A DNA stretch of 64,000 nt, from assembly GCA_023419605.1 (NCBI GenBank), contig JAEZXR010000119.1:1-64000 (forward strand). Reading direction: 5' to 3'. The translations under genes and the position numbers were made by a program. Source of the stretch: Bacillota bacterium. Its GTDB lineage: Bacteria; Bacillota; Clostridia; Acetivibrionales; JAEZXR01. Below the pieces are notes generated by a model. That model was given only the letters and a program-made list of their open reading frames with translations. It searched no databases and was not told the DNA's origin. Of the stretch, positions 32,291 through 40,283 are shown in pieces. Numbering within the stretch: position 1 is the first letter of the stretch; the number at the start of each line of letters is the position of its first letter.

Positions 32291-32809
32291 ATGAAAATGA
32301 GTAAAGGAAAGCAGCGTAGTAAAAATGGACAGCCGATGAATAAGAACAGCGTTATCCTTATTGGCATTATAGCCGTGTTGGTGGTTGGCTTTTTTGTGTT
32401 TAAAGCAGTGACAAAGGAGGAAAAGACTGTCGCATCCGCTGGAGGTGACCTGGTAATACCCAAGAGTGAAATTACCGAAACTGCAAAGTTCTACCCCTAT
32501 AAAGCAGGAAATACAGCCATGGAAGTAGTAGCGGTGAAAGCAAAGGATGGAACCATCCGGACTGCATTGAATACCTGCCAGGTGTGCAACAATTCCGGAA
32601 AGGGATATTATAAGCAGCAGGGAGAAGCCCTGGTCTGCCAGAATTGCGGAAATGTGTTTAAAATGGACCAGGTGGAGAAAATAAAAGGCGGCTGTAACCC
32701 GGTGCCTGTTACAACAGACGATAAAACCGACGACGGAGCAAACATTACCATCCCCAAAGCTTTCCTGGAGCAGAATAAAGATTTGTTCAAGACCTGGAAA
32801 CGTCAATGA
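32291..32809 (+). CDS. FtrD-like (DUF2318) membrane-anchored protein, short form
   Basis: 172 residues. A basic N-terminus, one membrane segment (about 20-40), a short linker, then the FtrD-like domain: NTCQVCNNSGKGYYKQQGEALVCQNC and IKGGCNPVPV, with the same Cys spacing as the paralogue at 30607 and very similar sequence over the last 110 residues. The long Pro/Glu linker of that paralogue is absent. The ATG at 32291 follows AGAGGGTGG. Own promoter with direct-repeat box; a terminator separates it from the next gene. Role in metal handling is inferred from family and neighbours. Confidence 0.82.
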   Translation: MKMSKGKQRSKNGQPMNKNSVILIGIIAVLVVGFFVFKAVTKEEKTVASAGGDLVIPKSEITETAKFYPYKAGNTAMEVVAVKAKDGTIRTALNTCQVCNNSGKGYYKQQGEALVCQNCGNVFKMDQVEKIKGGCNPVPVTTDDKTDDGANITIPKAFLEQNKDLFKTWKRQ

Positions 32810-32824
32810 TAGGATGCCTGTAAG

Positions 32825-32854
32825 AACGAGCTATTAAGCCATAGCTCGTTTTCT
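32825..32854 (+). terminator. Terminator after the short FtrD-like gene
   Basis: AACGAGCTAT (32825-32834) pairs with ATAGCTCGTT (32841-32850), followed by TTCTT. It overlaps the start of the next direct-repeat operator. Confidence 0.8.
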
Positions 32855-32885
32855 TCATAAGATCTTCACATTCTTCTGGTATTCT
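32853..32885 (+). promoter_or_regulatory. Direct-repeat operator and promoter, copy 3
   Basis: CTTCATAAGATCTTCACA (32853-32870), identical to copy 1, then nine nt and the -10 TATTCT (32880-32885). Precedes the HMA-SafE-cupredoxin gene. Confidence 0.75.
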
Positions 32886-32926
32886 GTTTTCTATGAAAGA
32901 ACGACAAGTTGTGCAGGAGGTATGCA

Positions 32927-34771
32927 ATGGAGCAGAAAGTAGTACGCAAAGTCCTTCAGGTTGAAGGTATGACATGTGCGAGCTGCGAAATGAGAATTGA
33001 GAATGCTGTGAAAAAATTGGCGGGAGTACAAGAGGTCAAAGCAATCTTCAGCAGTTCCAATGTGTATATAACGTATGATGTAAATAGTACAGGGTTGGAT
33101 CAAATCATTGAAACTATCGAAAAACTGGACTATAAAGTGAAGCAGAACCGACCTGAAAGACAGGGTACGGTAGGCACTGGCGCCGGAAAACCGCCCGGGG
33201 ACAAATTAACCATGGACCAGCTGCTGGGAATCGGCATTATTCTGCTTGCATTATTTATGGTGATCCGTCATACGGTCGGCTTTAACTTTATACCGGAAGT
33301 GGATGCCTCCATGGGATACGGGATACTGTTCGTCATCGGATTGCTTACCTCCCTGCACTGTATTGCCATGTGTGGAGGAATTAACCTTTCCCAATGTATT
33401 TCCTACAATGGGGGCAGCCCTGAAGCAGGTAAATTCGGAAAGCTGACTCCTAGTTTGTTGTATAACTCCGGGAGAGTGGTATCCTATACGGTCATTGGCG
33501 GTATTGTAGGTGCCCTGGGCTCCGTCATCAGTTTTTCCGGAGCGGCCAAAGGAACTGTAGCCATCATCTCCGGTGTGTTTATGGTGATTATGGGACTGAA
33601 TATGCTGAATATATTCCCGTGGCTTAGAAAACTGAATCCGAGAATGCCCCGGATCTTCGGCAATAAAATACACAGTAACAATGGTCGGTACGGTCCGTTT
33701 TATGTTGGCCTTCTCAACGGCTTGATGCCTTGCGGTCCGCTGCAGGCCATGCAGATTTATGCTTTAGGCACGGGAAGCTTCGCGGCAGGTGCCTTATCCA
33801 TGTTCATGTTCAGCCTGGGTACAGTCCCCTTGATGTTTGGCTTTGGCGCCATCAGCTCGGTTTTAAGCAGAAAATTCACCCACAAGATGTTGAAGGTAAG
33901 TGCGGCATTGGTCATGGTACTGGGGTTCGTTATGGTAGGCAGGGGGCTGTCCTTGTCAGGTGTCAATATAGCCTTTGCTTCTCCGGCAGCGGGAGCATCG
34001 GGAAATGTAGCCCGGATCGAAGGAAATGTGCAAGTTGTCAGCACTCGGATTGAGTCGGGACGCTATTCTCCCATCGTCGTTCAAAAAGGAATTCCGGTCC
34101 GGTGGACGATACAGGCGGACAAAAACAACCTCAATGGCTGCAACAACAGAATTAATATTTTGGAGTATAATATAAGAGACAAGGCGTTGGTGCCGGGAGA
34201 GACTGTGATCGAATTTACGCCTGACAAAGAAGGGAATTTTGTTTACAGCTGCTGGATGGGGATGATCCGCAGCAGTATAAAGGTGGTGCCGGATATTAGC
34301 AGTGTTTCCAAAGGCGAACTCCAGGATTCAAAAGGACCCGCTCTTGCAGGTACAGAGAGTGATGGTGCCATACCTACGGAGGAAGCTGCGGTTGCAAAGG
34401 TCACAAATGGGATACAATATGTAAGTATCGATGTGAAGGATGACAGCTTTTCACCGGCCATTGTGGTGGTACAAAAAGGAGTAGAGGCTCGGTGGGTGGT
34501 CAATGGTGTAGAATTGAATGTACACAATAGTACGATGGTTTTCCCGGAATTAAATTCAAAAGTCGGTTTGAAGAAGGGAGAAAATCAACTGCAATTTACG
34601 CCGGACTACGATTTCTCCTTCCAGTGCGGCACCGGGCTGCTCAATGGCTATGTGAAAGTGGTAGAGGATATAAATAAAATTGATATGAATGCCATTAAGG
34701 CGGAAGTGAAGGGCTATGTACCGCCAAGAACAGGAAGCCTGGGCGGTGGAAGCGGCATGAGCTGCCATTAG
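32927..34771 (+). CDS. HMA-SafE membrane-cupredoxin fusion protein
   Basis: 614 residues. An N-terminal HMA domain with VEGMTCASCEMRIE (about 13-26), then a TauE/SafE-like membrane domain with about seven helices (about 95-345; HCIAMCGGIN and GLMPCGPLQAMQIYALGTGS are typical of this CcdA/DsbD-related group). Two extracellular cupredoxin-like domains follow (about 365-465 with VYSCWMGMIRSSIKVV, and 495-590 with FQCGTGLLNGYVKVV). The domain order suggests metal passed from a cytoplasmic HMA site through the membrane part to the cupredoxins. Cu is the most likely metal, by HMA type and the cop neighbours. The ATG at 32927 is 6 nt after AGGAGG. Ends GSGMSCH. Confidence 0.82.
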   Translation: MEQKVVRKVLQVEGMTCASCEMRIENAVKKLAGVQEVKAIFSSSNVYITYDVNSTGLDQIIETIEKLDYKVKQNRPERQGTVGTGAGKPPGDKLTMDQLLGIGIILLALFMVIRHTVGFNFIPEVDASMGYGILFVIGLLTSLHCIAMCGGINLSQCISYNGGSPEAGKFGKLTPSLLYNSGRVVSYTVIGGIVGALGSVISFSGAAKGTVAIISGVFMVIMGLNMLNIFPWLRKLNPRMPRIFGNKIHSNNGRYGPFYVGLLNGLMPCGPLQAMQIYALGTGSFAAGALSMFMFSLGTVPLMFGFGAISSVLSRKFTHKMLKVSAALVMVLGFVMVGRGLSLSGVNIAFASPAAGASGNVARIEGNVQVVSTRIESGRYSPIVVQKGIPVRWTIQADKNNLNGCNNRINILEYNIRDKALVPGETVIEFTPDKEGNFVYSCWMGMIRSSIKVVPDISSVSKGELQDSKGPALAGTESDGAIPTEEAAVAKVTNGIQYVSIDVKDDSFSPAIVVVQKGVEARWVVNGVELNVHNSTMVFPELNSKVGLKKGENQLQFTPDYDFSFQCGTGLLNGYVKVVEDINKIDMNAIKAEVKGYVPPRTGSLGGGSGMSCH

Positions 34772-34815
34772 TAAGGCGCTGTAAAATAACAGAAAGAAAC
34801 TCCTTGTGATTTGCG

Positions 34816-34857
34816 TTGGTGAAAGGGCTTTGTCCAAGAGCTTTTTCACCAACTTTT
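34816..34857 (+). terminator. Terminator after the HMA-SafE-cupredoxin gene
   Basis: TTGGTGAAAG pairs with CTTTTTCACCAA around a loop with further AAGCTT-like pairing, then CTTTTC. A TATACT (34865-34870) follows at once and may be the -10 of the two-component operon. Confidence 0.65.
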
Positions 34858-34870
34858 CATATGGTATACT

Positions 34871-34976
34871 ATAGATAACGAACTTTAAACCTTAATCCAT
34901 CGGAGCCGAAACTGCCGGCAGTTGAGATGGGGTTCGGCGGAGTAAATTCTAATGAATATCCTTTCTACGGTTATAT
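34871..34976 (+). ncRNA. Four-copy palindromic element, copy 3 (candidate structured leader)
   Basis: ATAACG (34875-34880) pairs with CGGTTAT (34968-34974) as outer stem; GCCGAA (34905-34910) pairs with TTCGGC (34933-34938) as inner stem, with CTGCCGGCAG inside the loop. ATCGGAGCCGAAA and TTCGGCGGAGTAAATTC are shared with copy 2, and CTTTAAACCTTAAT (34883-34896) matches the reversed copy 4. It starts just after a TATACT, so it probably forms the 5-prime leader of the response-regulator mRNA, 65 nt before its start. Confidence 0.6.
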
Positions 34977-35040
34977 ATGGATAAGGGCAACGGTCTGTTT
35001 TAATACCTGTGTAAGCATGTGGATGTACGGAGGGTGGAAG

Positions 35041-35742
35041 ATGGCAAACAGCAGCAAGAGAATACTGGTGGTAGATGATGAGGTGAAGATTGTCGAAGTG
35101 GTGAAATCCTACCTGGAGAACAGTGGGTATTCCGTTTATGAAGCATATAACGGGAAGGATGCACTGGAACGCTTTGAAAAAGTCAGCCCTGCGCTGGTGA
35201 TATTGGACCTGATGCTTCCGGATATAACCGGCAAGGAGGTTTGCAGAGCCATACGGAAAAAGTCAGGGGTGCCTATCATCATGCTTACGGCAAAGACCGA
35301 GGAAGAGCATATTCTGGAGGGACTTACCCTGGGCGCGGATGATTATATCACAAAGCCTTTCAGTCCCAGACAACTGGTGGCGCGCGTGGAAGCCGTATTG
35401 AGAAGGTCGGGGGGGACTTCGGTCCCGCATTCGAATGTACTGTCCTTCGGTAATAATGAGCTGACCATCGACACTGTAAAGTTTGAAGTGAAAAAAGAGG
35501 GGGCCGTGGTGAATTTAACTCCCAATGAATACAAGATTCTGATGACCATGGCGAAATATCCGGACAAGACCTTTACGAGGGAAGAACTGGTATTTCTGGT
35601 GCTGGGGGAAGATTATGACGGTTATGACCGCACCATCGATACCCATATAAAAAATTTACGGCAAAAGATGGAAAACGATCCGAAGAACCCTAAGTATATT
35701 CTTACTATCTATGGGGTGGGATACCGGTTTGGTGGTGAATGA
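35041..35742 (+). CDS. OmpR-family response regulator of the metal region
   Basis: 233 residues. Receiver domain with VVDDEVK, Asp56 in ILDLMLPDITG, MLTAK and ITKPFSP; the C-terminal winged helix includes LTPNEYKILMTMAKYPDKTFTREEL and DRTIDTHIKNLRQKM. PhoB/OmpR-type regulators bind direct repeats about 11 bp apart, the spacing seen in the three CTTCATAAGATCTTCACA boxes upstream of neighbouring metal genes, so it is their likely activator (inference). GGAGGGTGG precedes the ATG. It runs into the kinase gene with one base between stop and start. The leader carries copy 3 of the palindromic element. Confidence 0.92.
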   Translation: MANSSKRILVVDDEVKIVEVVKSYLENSGYSVYEAYNGKDALERFEKVSPALVILDLMLPDITGKEVCRAIRKKSGVPIIMLTAKTEEEHILEGLTLGADDYITKPFSPRQLVARVEAVLRRSGGTSVPHSNVLSFGNNELTIDTVKFEVKKEGAVVNLTPNEYKILMTMAKYPDKTFTREELVFLVLGEDYDGYDRTIDTHIKNLRQKMENDPKNPKYILTIYGVGYRFGGE

Positions 35743-35743
35743 G

Positions 35744-37138
35744 ATGAAATCCAACCTGAGAACAAAGCTATCCTTAACGTATATGTTTGTAGCGCTGGTC
35801 TGTGTATTTTTAATCAGCATTCTCACCAATGTATTTTTGGATAAGTACTTCAAGGATTATGTCAAACGAAATCAGGAGAACAAGAATAAGGAAATCGTAG
35901 CATGGATCAACCAGCAATATAAACCCGGGAACAAGTGGGATGCAGAGGCAATAGAGAATATCGGCATTACCACCCTGGAGCAGGGAATGATTATCCGTGT
36001 AACGGATTCTACAGGCACGGTGATATGGGATGCCATGGTGCACAACAATGGTCTGTGCCAGCAGATGATCGCTCACATGGCCCAAAACATGAGCAGCCGG
36101 TATCCGAACTGGAAGGGAGGCTATATAGAGAACCAGTATCCTGTCCTGCACGACCTGCGGGAGGTAGGGGTAGTGGATATCGGCTATTATGGTCCGTATT
36201 ACTTCACTGACAGCGATCTGGCATTTATCACAGCACTAAACCAACTGTTAATCCTGGTCGGTGTATTTTCACTTCTTCTGGCGCTATTCATCGGTTCCTT
36301 CATGGCAAAAAGACTGAGTACTCCGATTTCAAGAGTAATCAATACCGCACAGATGATTTCCCGGGGATACTATGGAGACCGGCTGCGCGAAGAGTCCGAT
36401 ACGAAGGAAATTGCACAGCTTACGGGAACCATTAATAACCTTGCGGAAACCCTGGAGATACAGGAGACACTCCGGAAAAGGCTTACGGCGGATGTGGCCC
36501 ACGAGCTGAGGACACCCCTTGCGACGCTTCAGAGCCATATGGAGGCTATGATCGATGGAATCTGGAAGCCGGAACCCGAGCGGCTGAAAAGCTGCCATGA
36601 AGAAATACTGCGGATTAACCGGATGGTAGGGGATCTGGAAAAGCTGGCCAGATACGAAAGTGAAAATTTACTTCTGAATAAGACGGAATTTAGCATGACA
36701 GAGCTGGTGCAGCACATTATACAAAATTTTGAGACTGACTTTATGAATAAAGGGATTCAATTGCAGTTTTCGGGGGATGAGGGAATTGCATTTGCAGATC
36801 GGGATAAAATCAGTCAGGTTATTATAAACCTGTTGTCTAATGCCTTGAAATACACTTCTCAGGGAGGCTCGGTAGAGGTCGGCATCAAAAGTGCTCCGGA
36901 TCATATTGAGGTTTCCGTTAAGGATACAGGAAACGGAATTCCGCCCGAGGATTTGCCTCATATCTTTGAGCGCTTTTACCGTGCGGATAAATCAAGAAAC
37001 AGGCTGACAGGCGGTGCCGGCATTGGGCTTACCATTGCGAAGGCAATTGTGGAAGCCCACAGGGGGAGTATCCAGGTGAAAAGCAGGCCCGGTGAGGGAA
37101 CGGAATTTATTGTGACAATTCCGAAACAGGCAGGGTAG
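35744..37138 (+). CDS. Sensor histidine kinase of the metal region
   Basis: 464 residues. A first membrane segment (about 9-30), an external sensor domain of about 130 residues containing VTDSTGTVIWDAMVHNNGLCQQM and several Met/His residues (HMAQNMSSR), a second membrane segment (about 165-185), HAMP, then HisKA with His at about 252 in DVAHELRTPLATL and HATPase (LLSNALKYTS, VKDTGNGIPPEDL, AGIGLTIAKAIVE). Met/His in the sensor domain would suit Cu or another soft metal, but this is weak. Partner of the regulator just upstream. Confidence 0.9.
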   Translation: MKSNLRTKLSLTYMFVALVCVFLISILTNVFLDKYFKDYVKRNQENKNKEIVAWINQQYKPGNKWDAEAIENIGITTLEQGMIIRVTDSTGTVIWDAMVHNNGLCQQMIAHMAQNMSSRYPNWKGGYIENQYPVLHDLREVGVVDIGYYGPYYFTDSDLAFITALNQLLILVGVFSLLLALFIGSFMAKRLSTPISRVINTAQMISRGYYGDRLREESDTKEIAQLTGTINNLAETLEIQETLRKRLTADVAHELRTPLATLQSHMEAMIDGIWKPEPERLKSCHEEILRINRMVGDLEKLARYESENLLLNKTEFSMTELVQHIIQNFETDFMNKGIQLQFSGDEGIAFADRDKISQVIINLLSNALKYTSQGGSVEVGIKSAPDHIEVSVKDTGNGIPPEDLPHIFERFYRADKSRNRLTGGAGIGLTIAKAIVEAHRGSIQVKSRPGEGTEFIVTIPKQAG

Positions 37139-37207
37139 AGGCCTGATCTGAAATTGTTGCAACTGGACTCCAGGAATTTATTGATAAGAGCGTATGGAGG
37201 GATTCCA

Positions 37208-38167
37208 ATGAAAATAGTGGTTTTGGATGGTTTTGCGTTAAATCCGGGAGACCTTACCTGGGAGAAGCTGGAGGGTATGGGGGAGCTCACTGTATATGAC
37301 CGGACCCCGGCGGAAAAAATCCTGGAACGAATCGGGGAGGCCGAAATTATTTATACCAATAAGACTCCCCTGACAAGGGAAATTCTTGAAAAGGCGGCCA
37401 ATATAAAGTTCATTGGGATACTGGCTACGGGTTACAATGTTGTTGATGTTGCTGCCGCGAAGGACAAAAGCATCGTCGTTACCAATATTCCTGCTTATGG
37501 TACGGCGGCGGTAGCGCAGTTTACCTTCGCACTGCTTTTAGAGCTGTGCCATCATGTCTGGGCGCATAATGAGGAAGTAAAAAAAGGTGCATGGACCCGT
37601 AGTCCGGATTTTTGTTTTTGGATTTATCCTCAAACTGAGCTTGCAGGGAAAACCATGGGGATTATTGGGTTTGGAAAGATCGGTCAGGCCGTGGGTAAAA
37701 TCGCGCAAGCCTTCGGAATGAGGATTCTGGCTTATGCCCGACACCCGGAGCCTGCCTTGGAGAACGATAGGATGCGATATGCCGGTCTGGAAGAGCTGCT
37801 GGAGAAATCCGACGTGATAAGCCTTCACTGCCCGCTCTCCGAGAGTACGCAAGGCATTATCAATCGAGAGACCTTGTCGAAAATGAAGGCGGGTGTATTG
37901 CTGCTGAATACCTCCAGGGGGCCTTTGATCGTCGAGGAGGATCTGGCAGAAGCCTTGAATTCCGGAAGGGTTGCAGGGGCGGCAGTAGATGTTCTGGCAG
38001 TGGAACCGGCTAAAATGGAAAATCCCTTGCTAACGGCAAAAAATTGCATTATCACACCGCATATCGCATGGGCGCCCAGGGAGTCCAGAGAGCGGCTGCT
38101 AGCGATTGCAGCAGATAATCTGGCACAGTTTTTGAAGGGGAATCCGGTAAATGTGGTGAATAGATGA
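37208..38167 (+). CDS. D-2-hydroxyacid dehydrogenase (glycerate dehydrogenase-like)
   Basis: 319 residues. NAD(P)-dependent reduction of 2-keto acids to D-2-hydroxy acids. The Rossmann motif GFGKIGQAVGK lies near residue 155; the catalytic triad is visible as Arg in NTSRGPLIVEE (about 236), Glu in AVEPAKMENPLL (about 264) and His in TPHIAWAPRESRERL (about 285). The closest group by pattern appears to be glycerate/hydroxypyruvate dehydrogenases, which would link it to the glycerate kinase at 6616, though they are not neighbours. The start is fixed by GGAGGG 8 nt upstream. It lies 69 nt after the kinase gene and may read through from it. Confidence 0.88.
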   Translation: MKIVVLDGFALNPGDLTWEKLEGMGELTVYDRTPAEKILERIGEAEIIYTNKTPLTREILEKAANIKFIGILATGYNVVDVAAAKDKSIVVTNIPAYGTAAVAQFTFALLLELCHHVWAHNEEVKKGAWTRSPDFCFWIYPQTELAGKTMGIIGFGKIGQAVGKIAQAFGMRILAYARHPEPALENDRMRYAGLEELLEKSDVISLHCPLSESTQGIINRETLSKMKAGVLLLNTSRGPLIVEEDLAEALNSGRVAGAAVDVLAVEPAKMENPLLTAKNCIITPHIAWAPRESRERLLAIAADNLAQFLKGNPVNVVNR

Positions 38168-38202
38168 TCGTGTTAATCTGCAAAAAGCACATAAAACGCA
38201 TA

Positions 38203-38231
38203 TTGACAGGGTTTGCGTTATATGCTAAAAT
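38203..38231 (+). promoter_or_regulatory. Promoter of the riboswitch-terC transcript
   Basis: TTGACA (38203-38208), 17-nt spacer, TAAAAT (38226-38231). The aptamer begins about 10 nt after the -10. Confidence 0.85.
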
Positions 38232-38240
38232 CAGATCAAT

Positions 38241-38376
38241 AAAGGGGAGTAGCTTATAAGCTATAAAGTCAACAAACGGCGCGCTGAACTGCGTCTGGCT
38301 TTATACTCCATACGGAAAGCAAGACCTTTAACGAGATCCAATTCATTTGGATTTACGTTAAAGGTCTTTTTATTTT
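38241..38376 (+). ncRNA. yybP-ykoY manganese riboswitch with terminator
   Basis: The aptamer shows the conserved start AAAGGGGAGTAGC (38241-38253) and the end GGAAAGCAAGACCTTTA, with the two helical legs between (AGTCAAC...). The last aptamer bases also pair with CGTTAAAGGTCTT (38356-38368) to form an intrinsic terminator with a T run (38321-38376). Without Mn(II) the terminator should form; with Mn(II) the aptamer holds its strand and allows read-through into the TerC gene. This class is established as a Mn(II) sensor. Confidence 0.92.
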
Positions 38377-38411
38377 CCCTGAAAACTATATTATTATCGG
38401 AGGTATATTGA

Positions 38412-39251
38412 GTGTCGACAAAAAAAGCATTATCGTGGTTGGGATTCTGGGTAGGGCTGGCACTGCTGTTTAATGCAGGGGTCTATTTCTTTATGGGACC
38501 ACAGAAGGCCCTGGAATTTTTAGGCGGCTACATCATCGAACAAAGCTTAAGCTTGGATAACCTGTTCTTGTTTCTCTTGATATTCGGGAGCTTTGGTATT
38601 CCGGCGCAATATCAAAGGCGGGTACTGAACTACGGAATCATAGGTGCTATCGTTCTCCGTCTGATTTTTGTGGTTCTGGGTGTTTCCATCGTAAACAGAT
38701 TCCATTGGATTCTGTACATATTTGGATTTATACTGATTCTCAGCGGTATCAAGATGATGCTTAAAAATGAAGAGCATCAAAACTTTAAGGACAATAAGCT
38801 GTTAAAGCTGCTGGGCAAGATCGTGCCGGTTTCCGATGAACTGGCGGGTGAAAAGTTTTTCGTACGTAAAAACAAAGTCCTGTATGCAACGCCCCTGTTT
38901 GCCATTCTGGTACTGGTAGAAGGTTCTGACCTGATTTTTGCCATCGATTCCATCCCTGCCATTTTTTCCATAACCACCGACCCTCTTATCGTGTATTGCT
39001 CCAATATTTTTGCCATTATGGGTCTGCGGAATTTATACTTCCTGATTGAAAAGCTTCATAGCTCCTTTGAATATGTAAAGTATGGAGTTGCTTTAATTCT
39101 TACCTTTACAGGAATAAAGCTCTCGCTTTTGATGTTCCACATAGAAATCCCCATTGTTTTGAGTATCCTTGTGATATTCTCTCTGCTGGCATTAAGCATG
39201 CTGGTATCCGTAGTGATGAAAAATAGTTCGAAAGTGAAAGTGACAGAGTAA
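38412..39251 (+). CDS. TerC-family membrane protein (YkoY-type, manganese-linked)
   Basis: 279 residues with eight to nine membrane helices. The family hallmark acidic motifs are present: EQSLSLDNLFLFLLIF (about 43-58) and VLVEGSDLIFAIDSIPAIF (about 169-187), whose Asp/Glu residues lie in the membrane and probably bind the cation. TerC/Alx proteins controlled by the yybP-ykoY riboswitch work in manganese efflux or metal loading of secreted proteins. GTG start at 38412, 7 nt after GGAGGT. The family, riboswitch and position agree, so manganese as substrate is well supported. Confidence 0.92.
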   Translation: MSTKKALSWLGFWVGLALLFNAGVYFFMGPQKALEFLGGYIIEQSLSLDNLFLFLLIFGSFGIPAQYQRRVLNYGIIGAIVLRLIFVVLGVSIVNRFHWILYIFGFILILSGIKMMLKNEEHQNFKDNKLLKLLGKIVPVSDELAGEKFFVRKNKVLYATPLFAILVLVEGSDLIFAIDSIPAIFSITTDPLIVYCSNIFAIMGLRNLYFLIEKLHSSFEYVKYGVALILTFTGIKLSLLMFHIEIPIVLSILVIFSLLALSMLVSVVMKNSSKVKVTE

Positions 39252-39268
39252 TAAACGGTTTACACCAT

Positions 39269-39318
39269 AAAAGATAAGAGCTTGCCGTCTGAAAGTTGAC
39301 AGCAAGCTCTTATCTTTT
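39269..39318. terminator. Bidirectional terminator after terC gene
   Basis: AAAAGATAAGAGCTTGC pairs with GCAAGCTCTTATCTTTT over 17 bp, with A and T runs on the two sides; it serves both convergent genes. Confidence 0.92.
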
Positions 39319-39374
39319 AACAAACATTTCAAGGCAAGCTATTCCCGTAGCATCGGAAAAATTATTGCACCGGT

Positions 39375-39959
39375 CTATGCAGCAATGGGAAGATCCTTCA
39401 TTAAACAAGCCGTAATGACGGCCAGAGAAACGGAGCTGCATACGGCCAGTGTGTAGCTTTTATCCGTTGCATAGGACATGGGTCCCTTCAAATACTGCTC
39501 ATACATTTCCTCGATATAGCCGCAGATGGATGAGTAATCAGGGTTAATGGGAACCTGGGGCAAGGGATTTACCATTTTAGGAGCGCCTGAATTTCTTATC
39601 CAATAGCTGGATAGGTGCATTTCATACACATAGTGATTGAATTCACTGCCCGTATAGTGTGGAGAGTGGACAAAACAGAAAAAATCCGAAAGAAAGTGCA
39701 TGATGATCCCCAGCTTTTGAGAGAACTCCTTTGTACACTTTGGAAATGCACTCATTTCATAATTTACTAATTCCTTTATTTCACCTTTGATAAAATCCAT
39801 GGCGCTTTTCTTGATATGGGGAATTCTGAAAAGACTTGGAGAAATGTCCGGTTTGATGTTTCCATACCGGAAGGCCATGGGATCTAATCTTACAGAAACC
39901 TCCTTTTCAATCGCTTGTAAAGTGGTTCTGGCTATGTTCAAATGGTTAAAAATATTCAC
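39375..39959 (-). CDS. Zinc-dependent phospholipase C-like protein
   Basis: 194 residues. The conserved points of the PF00882-type zinc-dependent phospholipase C fold are visible: GNIKPDISPSLF near residue 33, a helix with IIMHFLSDFFCFVHSPHY (His and Asp residues of the zinc centre), and NHYVYEMHLSSYW. There is no signal peptide, so it is probably cytoplasmic, unlike secreted toxins such as alpha-toxin; a C2 domain is absent. The start is GTG at 39959, with GAGGATGTGAG upstream on the minus strand. Copy 4 of the palindromic element lies upstream of it. Real substrate unknown. Confidence 0.78.
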   Translation of the reverse strand: MNIFNHLNIARTTLQAIEKEVSVRLDPMAFRYGNIKPDISPSLFRIPHIKKSAMDFIKGEIKELVNYEMSAFPKCTKEFSQKLGIIMHFLSDFFCFVHSPHYTGSEFNHYVYEMHLSSYWIRNSGAPKMVNPLPQVPINPDYSSICGYIEEMYEQYLKGPMSYATDKSYTLAVCSSVSLAVITACLMKDLPIAA

Positions 39960-40086
39960 ATGCTCACATCCTCATAGAGAATTGTCTTTCTATGTCCATT
40001 ATAGAAAAGGATTACTAAGGGGAAATTATAAGTTTGTAAAATTTCCTTTAAGTTTTAACCTTCAAAAAACGAAGCTTCGGAATATA

Positions 40087-40185
40087 GATAACCGGTTTTG
40101 GCCCTGAATTTATCCAGTGGAAAAGTGGCCCCAAAACCCGGGTATTTTTACCACTGGAAGTTATAAGGTTTAAAAGTTGGTTATC
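40087..40185. ncRNA. Four-copy palindromic element, copy 4 (candidate structured RNA)
   Basis: Outer stem GATAACC (40087-40093) with GGTTATC (40179-40185); inner stem CCAGTGG (40114-40120) with CCACTGG (40151-40157), extended by AAAA/TTTT. Joints GAATTTATCC and GGAAGTTATAAGGTTTAAAA match copy 1 and, reversed, copies 2 and 3. It sits between the divergent phospholipase and permease genes. Read on the minus strand it has the same orientation to a downstream gene as copies 2 and 3. Confidence 0.62.
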
Positions 40186-40283
40186 TGCAAAAAATGGGTA
40201 TACTAGTCTCGAAGCATTGAATGGCACATGGTCATAGGATGAGAAAAGGAATTGCTTATGCTTAAAATAAGGAGACGAAAAAA

